Origin: Corylus avellana
Lineage: Eukaryota; Streptophyta; Magnoliopsida; Fagales; Betulaceae
Assembly (NCBI RefSeq): GCF_901000735.1
Contig: NC_081546.1
Coordinates: forward strand, 20,825,952 to 20,889,951
Direction: 5' to 3'
Length of the DNA: 64,000 nucleotides
Every line of letters starts with the position of its first letter. Within the stretch, counting starts at the first letter, position 1. The translations under genes were made by a program, and so were the position numbers. A model generated the notes under the pieces. The model worked only from the letters and a program-made list of their open reading frames with translations. It did not search any database and was not told where the DNA came from. Below are positions 58,384 through 64,000 of this stretch, piece by piece.

Positions 58384-60955
58384 ATCGACAAGAGTTGGAT
58401 GAAGAAGTCCAGGGGTATGAAGGAATACAGAGACAGATGTATATCGTTTGTGGACTTCGCAATTAGGAACTGTGACACTCCAGACAAAGTTATTGTGTGC
58501 CCCCGTAAGACGTGTCGCCTTAACAGGAGACACCCCAGGTTTGGTATACGACTACTTGACAGGGAGAAAAGGAATGTAGCTCCAATACACAGATTGGATT
58601 TTTCATGGCAATAGGCATGTACGAGCTCCCATTGAATGCTTGAATTCAACACGTCCAGCCACAGTTGTGGGTGCAAGCACTGAACAGATTGGAAATATGC
58701 ATGCCATGTTGCGTGATGCATTCGGCATGCATGAAGTCAAGGATAACAACGGTGAGCCTTGGGTTGAGGTGCATGGTGAGGAAGAACACATTGTGCATGA
58801 CGAAGCCGATGGAGGTGACGTACGAAAGTACGAGGAATTGCTTAAAAAGGCAGACAAGCCGCTTCATGATAAGACCAAACAAAGCAAGCTGAGTGTTACT
58901 ATACATCTGTACAATTCGAAGTGTGTGGGTGGAGTTAGTAATACAATATTCTCGTTTTTCCTTAAATTCATCAATCAGTTGCTGCCTGCAGATGATGGAG
59001 CTTTGCCAATTAATACATATGAGGCCAAACAGTTTCTAAGGGACATGGAACTCGGGTATGAGAAGATTCCGGCTTGTCGTAATGATTGTATGTTGTTTTG
59101 GAAGGACAATAAGGAGTTAGATTCATGTGTTAAATGTTAAAAATATAAGTGGAATGACGAAATTCATTAGATGAGGATGGCCACCCCATATCGTCGAGTA
59201 AGAGACGTCCGGTCAAAGTGTTGCGGTGGTTTCCAATCATACCACGACTATAGAGGCTATTTATGTCGCAGCATACCGCGCCCTACATGAGGTGGCATGC
59301 AGTCGGCCGCACAAAGGACGGCGAATTGAAGCATCCGGCCGACGGTGAAGCATGGAAGTCATTCGATAATTTATATCTGAATTTTTCATTAGACAGCAGG
59401 AACATAAGACTTGGCCTAACCTCAGATGGATTTAATCATTTTGGGAACATGAGCACATCCCACAGTCCTTGGCCTGTAATGCTTGTACCGTAAAACTTGC
59501 CGCCTTGGATGTGCATGAAACAAGCGTCTTTCATACTATCCCTGATTATTCCGGGCCTAAGTTCACCTGGAATGGATATAGATGTCTTCATGCAACCCTT
59601 AATTGAGGAATTACATGAACTATGGAATGTGGGGGTACGAACATTTGATGTCTCCTTGAAAAAGAATTTCATGCTCCGAGCACAATTGATGTGGACAATT
59701 AATGACTTCCCGTCATACGCGGACTTGTCCGGGTGGCCTACCAAGGGTGGAAAGGCATGTCTTTGCTGTATGCATGCAACAAGGTCTAAACGGTTAAAAC
59801 ACAGAAAGAAATTTCGCTTTATGTGGCATAGGCGGTACTTGCCCATGGATCATCCGTGGAGGCGGAACAAAAGAACATTTGACGGTAACCAAAAGCTAGA
59901 ATGTGCCTCCGATGTGCCAGGTGGAGATGAAATCTTGGAACAGTTAGAAGGGATGGTATTTGGGGATGAGAGTGCCGGTAAGTCAAAGTCCGTTGATAAA
60001 TCACATGTAAAGAGGAAGATGACTGATAATGTATTGTGGAAAAAGAAAAATATTTTCTTTCAGTTGCCGTACTGGAAGGATAACTTATTGCGGCACAACC
60101 TTGATGTCATGTACATAGAGAAAAATGTGATGGACAGTATAATTGGCACAATACTCGACATTAAACGAAAAATGAAGGACCACCTTCAAGCCTGTAAAGA
60201 CTTGCAAGAAATGGGTTTGAGATATACACGTCATCCTTTCATGGGCGATGATGGGAGAATCTATATGCCGCATGCTTGCCATACGATGTTGAAAGAGGAT
60301 AAAACTAGTTTCCTGAAAGTGCTTAAAAATGTAAGGGTGCTAGACGGATATGCCTCGAACATTTCCCGATGTGTAAAACTTAAGGAACAGACGATATCGG
60401 GTTTGAAGAGTCATGACAGTCATGTATTGATGCAACAGCTTCTCATAATTGCATTGCGTGGATCGCTGCCAGGTAACGTGGTTAGACCTTTGGTCGAGAT
60501 ATCTGCATTCTTTAGAGGCATATGTTCAACAGCGTTGACACAAGAGGATATGACCCGACTTGAGGTTGACATCTATGCTCCTCTATTCAAGATGGAACAG
60601 GTATTCCCCCTCAGTTTTTTCACCAGCATGGTTCACGTTGTCATGCATCTTGTCTGTGAATGCCGACTCAATGGACCGGTATAGTATAGGAAGATGTATT
60701 CGGGGGAGAGGTAAAATTTCGCATAAAAAATTAAAATATAAATTTTGTTGGCCTATATTTATTTTAAAACAATTGCTAAATGCAATGATTGACTGGTTTT
60801 GATATGTAGGAACCTTGGGGGGTTCAAATCTACTGTGAGCAATAAAGCAGCTCATGATGGCTGCATTGCGGAGGGCTACATACCAACCGAGTTGGTAACG
60901 TTCGTTCAAGAAAATTGTTTTTCTCATCCTTTTGATATAGCTCTACACCAAAATG
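58384..60955 (+). pseudogene. CACTA transposase (TNP2-like) with DUF4218 region
   Basis: Order: transposase-associated region (WMKKSRGMKEYRDRCISFVD, KVIVCPRKTC, DWIFHG), then a frame from 58640 (VRKYEELLKKADKPLH, CRNDCMLFWKDNKELDSC). The Transposase_21 core spans 59263-60300 (MRWHAVGRTKDGELKHPADG, LTSDGFNHFG, PGMDIDVFMQPLIEELHELW, YWKDNLLRHNLDVMYIEKNV). DUF4218 follows (VVRPLVEISAFFRGICSTAL, MVHVVMHLVCECRLNGPV). A probable intron at 60714-60809 leads to STVSNKAAHDGCIAEGYIPT. Lesions are TAG near 58598, TAA 59138, a frameshift near 59140-59260, TAA 59491-59493 (Tyr in relatives) and TAG 60682-60684 (Gln in relatives). It acts, when intact, as the transposon's cutting enzyme. Confidence 0.88.
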
Positions 60956-60967
60956 AGCTACTCATAC

Positions 60968-61900
60968 CATGATAATCAATGCCTTCCTTTTGAGTAAGAT
61001 CATTGGCTACAAATCTAGCTTTATATCGTTCAACATTACCTGGAAGCATCATTTTAGGTTTTGTAAACTCATTTGCAGCCTATGGCTACAACTCCCTTTG
61101 GTAAGTCAACAAGATTGCACACTTGAATTTTAGCCAAGGATTTCATCTCCTCCTTCATGGCATTGAAACACAATGTGAAGTTATCTCCACCCAAAAAGAT
61201 GTGAAATCAATTTTTGGATCGTCCTTAGGTCTGACATAAAAATAGACTCTTGGAAGTCTACAACATAATCACTGGGGATTGTTGGTCACCTTATTCTAGA
61301 CTCAACAATTCTAGGATTGAATGAAGGACAGTAAAAACTAAACTGCTTGGAGTTTACTGCATAGCCTATAAGATTCCGCTGGTTGTCCTTAAATTTAATT
61401 TCCTTAGGTGTGGATTATAAATCCTCACTTTAGCATGACAACCCCATATGTGCAAACAATTTGAATTTGGTTCCACTCATTCCTTAATTTAGGTGTCTTA
61501 GGGACAACCGTGAATGGAACCCACTTAAATGTATACATAGCAGTTTTCAAGGCTTCACTCCATTAAGAGAATAGAATATTAGTATTACCTTTCATGTCGC
61601 TTTTTCGTGTACCTACCATAATACTGTCTACCTCTATCAGATCTTACGATCTTGACTTTCTTTTGTTTTGTTTCTCTACTTCTACCTTATAGGTACTAAA
61701 AGCATTTAATGCCCCAACCTTATGATTTAGAAGATATAGATACATAAACCTTATATGGTTATTACCGAAAGAGATAGGATATCTCTAACCATTTAGGCAA
61801 GAAGTATAGAAAAGGTCTACAATTGTACATGATCTCAAGAATCTCAAAAAACCCTTTTGTTGGTACCTTTAGTGGTATAGTTGGTCTGCTTTTCCTTAAT
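60968..61900 (-). pseudogene. Copia integrase and RT start
   Basis: Minus-strand pieces in several frames: YLYLLNHKVGALNAFSTYKV (integrase core), KVKIVRSDRGRQYYGRY-like stretch, VWGCHAKVRIYNPH-like, IGYAVNSKQFSFYCPSFN, and GNVERYKARFVANDLTQKEG with IDYH, the conserved beginning of the Copia RT (RVT_2). Confidence 0.75.
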
Positions 61901-62479
61901 ACAGTCCACATAAATACCAAAGATAGTGAAATTTAAGAGGTTTTTTTAAAAAAAACTCTATCATTTATCGACTTTTATTCTTCATAGAGATATATTCCAA
62001 TCTCCAATGCCATAACATAGAGGATTTCCTCATTCATAAGACTATAGACCATCAATTTAATATTCCACCCCAAAAATTTTCAATAATGTTCAAACCTAAT
62101 TTAATAAACTAAAATAGAAACTAAATTTCTAAAAGAATTGTGGAATATATAAAAACATTATTAAGGTCAAAATAACATAACTGAATTTTTAAAATTAGTC
62201 TATAGATCCCAACAACCTCCAATTGCAAACAAGTATTATTTCGAAAACCCTGCATTATGTTGACAACGTGGACCGCTAAACCAAATTCAATCCACACAGT
62301 ATTTAAGAGAGTCAATAAAAGAGATTCATGACACAGTAGATGTATGAGATTATATTTATTTCAGGTCATTCATGATACTTTATGCAATCATTCTTTATAT
62401 TTATATGCCCATAATTTTCCTTATTGTAAGATAAACAAGTATCTTAATTACCAAAGCACTTTGTTGGCACCTTGTTCTC

Positions 62480-62900
62480 ATTCATTAACTATTGGACATG
62501 ATTGCCTATGAAGGTCATTCCCTTAACATGAGTAACTTCTGGATTCTCATGTCTTAATCTCTCATCTTCTTGAACACACATGATCAGAAGTTCCTTCATT
62601 GATCAGTTATCCTTATGTGTGCCACAAGATATTTGAAAAAACATACCAAATTTAGATGAGAGAATTGAAAATAAAATTGACCAAAATGACTCAAAAACTC
62701 AACCTTTAGGGACTTTATAATGAGTTGTTATGTCCTTCATTTCCATAATGTGCTCAGGCACATTTTGAAACTATAAAATGTTTTACTTTAAAGCTTTTCT
62801 ATTAGGGTGCTGGCCAATGCCTTATTGGAACTCATTAAATGTTCCTCAACGACCTTTCTTTGGACCTAAAACATTAAGGAATAAAACCCTAATGCTTTCC
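62480..62900 (-). pseudogene. Copia gag fragment
   Basis: Minus strand shows SSNKAL, MKDITTHYK, ILFSILSSKFGMFFQISCGT, HKDN, SMKELLIMCVQEDERLRHEN in one frame with stops. This fits the UBN2-type gag of Copia elements. Confidence 0.7.
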
Positions 62901-63170
62901 TTGATATGAGATTTCATGAACGTTGAAACTTAAGCTATTTAAATCACTACAATCGTTCATGTTTAATAATCTCATATGGCGTACTTAATTTCGTCCACAC
63001 GAAATGCCAATTCAGTCTCCAAATACCCCAAAGTGAAACACATTTTCTTTTCAGTCAGGAAAAATTACCACTAGGAATTATTGGAACATAAATTACTAAT
63101 AATTAAAGAAGTAGGAATACATCCAATAACCAAGAAAAATAATATACTTTAATGCTATGAAATAACTTTA

Positions 63171-63916
63171 TTTAAATTAACCAATGTTAATTTAATAGTA
63201 AATTTCAACATACCTATGAGCAAAGGTGCATCACGCATGAAATTTACTTTTTATTAATAAGACTAATAAATTTAGCATTAATAAATAAAATTTTCCGTAT
63301 CTGTGGGCCTAAGAGAAATTTTATTTTCAACATTAAATTTACTATCTTATTCTAATCAAGTCATAAAAATAAAAATGTCCCTGTGGGGATTGGCAAATTA
63401 AATTTATGAATTAACTACAACATGATGTTAATTTTCTTTATGAAGTTCACATATATAATCTTGATGCAATTATCATTATAAAATTGGGATGCTATGGCTC
63501 TCCCAAAATTATTATGATAATCACGACTTCATTAACATCTAATTTATTTAAATTAATCAATGCTAATTTAATAGTAAATTTCAACCTACCTGTGAGCAAA
63601 GGTTGCATCACGCATGAAATTTACTCTTTATTAATAGGACTAATAAATTTAACATTAATAAATAAAATTCTCCGTACCTGTGGGCCTAAGAGAAATTTTA
63701 TTTTTAAAGTTAAATTTACTATCTTATTCTAATTAAGTCATAAAAATAATAACGTCCCTGTGGGGATTAGTAATTAAATTTATGAATTAATTACAACATG
63801 ATGTTAATTTTCTTTCTGAAGTTCACATATATAATCTTGATGCAATTATCATTATAAAATCGGGATGCTGTGGCTCTCCCAAAATTATTATGATAATCAC
63901 GACTTCATTAACATCC
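63171..63916. repeat. ~375-bp tandem direct repeat
   Basis: 63171-63546 and 63547-63916 repeat the same sequence (tttaaattaa, gcatcacgcatgaaatttac, ccgta(t/c)ctgtgggcctaag, gacttcattaacatc) with about 5-8% differences. Probably part of the untranslated or LTR region of the adjacent Copia element. Confidence 0.82.
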
Positions 63917-64000
63917 AATAACTGTATAGATTTCAAAATAAAGTTCCCAAGAATAAAAGACAAAATCAACATGTTAGTGGGTAAATAGTATTTTTCAAAA

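Larger units (their letters stand above)
56902..60967 (+). mobile_element. CACTA (En/Spm) DNA transposon, 5' and central part
   Basis: Begins with the terminal CACTACAAAAA at 56902. A subterminal array (56930-57440) follows, in which TAACGTG and CACGTTA words alternate. Then come a CT-rich leader, a degenerate tandem repeat (57755-58290) and a TNP2-like transposase. The 3' terminus is missing; Copia sequence begins near 60968. Confidence 0.85.
60968..63916 (-). mobile_element. decayed Copia retrotransposon
   Basis: Read on the minus strand from right to left: direct-repeat 5' region (63171-63916), gag (about 62900-62480), integrase (about 61900-61200) and the start of RT (61080-60968). It ends where the CACTA transposase ends. 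All coding is broken. Confidence 0.75.

Overview
This is eukaryotic plant nuclear DNA. It has AT-rich intergenic sequence, phase-0 introns with GT/AG borders, plant-type resistance genes (TIR-NBS-LRR class, Cf-like receptor-like protein, ankyrin/PGG membrane protein) and the usual plant transposon families. A woody eudicot is most likely; the GC-rich GGGGGTGGCC foldback islands remind me of Fagales or related rosids, but I cannot name the species. Six runs of N (13963-14062, 23266-23365, 27004-27103, 39077-39176, 55445-55486, 55838-55857) are assembly gaps, four of exactly 100 N, so several structures may be shortened or joined artificially.

Layout. 1-6866 and 19308-24420 are two copies of one segmental duplication. 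Each carries the 5' end of the same minus-strand Ty3/gypsy element, inserted at the same base of an intron of an ankyrin/PGG gene, followed by the ruined second exon of that gene. The second copy has most of gypsy pol (15086-22474), with a 1.4-kb solo LTR nested in its RNase H region. Between the copies lie a GC-rich foldback repeat (7679-8093), a solo LTR with perfect target duplication (9611-10450), the intact-looking 3' half of a TIR-NBS-LRR type gene on the minus strand (10661-13962, cut by a gap) and a Copia LTR with primer-binding site (14596-14980). 25172-27003 is a Copia 5' region with a broken gag. 27827-31152 is a 5'-truncated LINE whose ORF2 keeps one reading frame with only three stops.

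32735-49110 is an array of decayed tandem units: ankyrin exon, PGG-domain exon, a conserved spacer, a short exon encoding a signal peptide, and a short conserved coding-like segment. It is interrupted by an internally deleted Ty3/gypsy element, another gypsy fragment, a LINE tail, a MITE, two SINE copies and a solo LTR. Both larger ankyrin genes (32735-34503; 43764-45600) are disrupted. A Cf/RLP-type leucine-rich-repeat gene (49734-52544) has many lesions and an internal 290-bp duplication. The right end is repeat DNA: local duplications around AT/GT microsatellites, GC-rich islands, a CACTA (En/Spm) transposon with TNP2-like transposase (56902-60967), and a decayed minus-strand Copia element to the window end.

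Taken together this is a resistance-gene-like neighbourhood being eroded by transposons. The only gene that looks possibly functional is the TNL-type gene, and its 5' half is not visible. I found no clear new biological system. The most unusual items are the four-times-repeated orphan signal-peptide exon, the conserved coding-like segment linked to it, and the insertion histories that can be read from paralogous empty sites.
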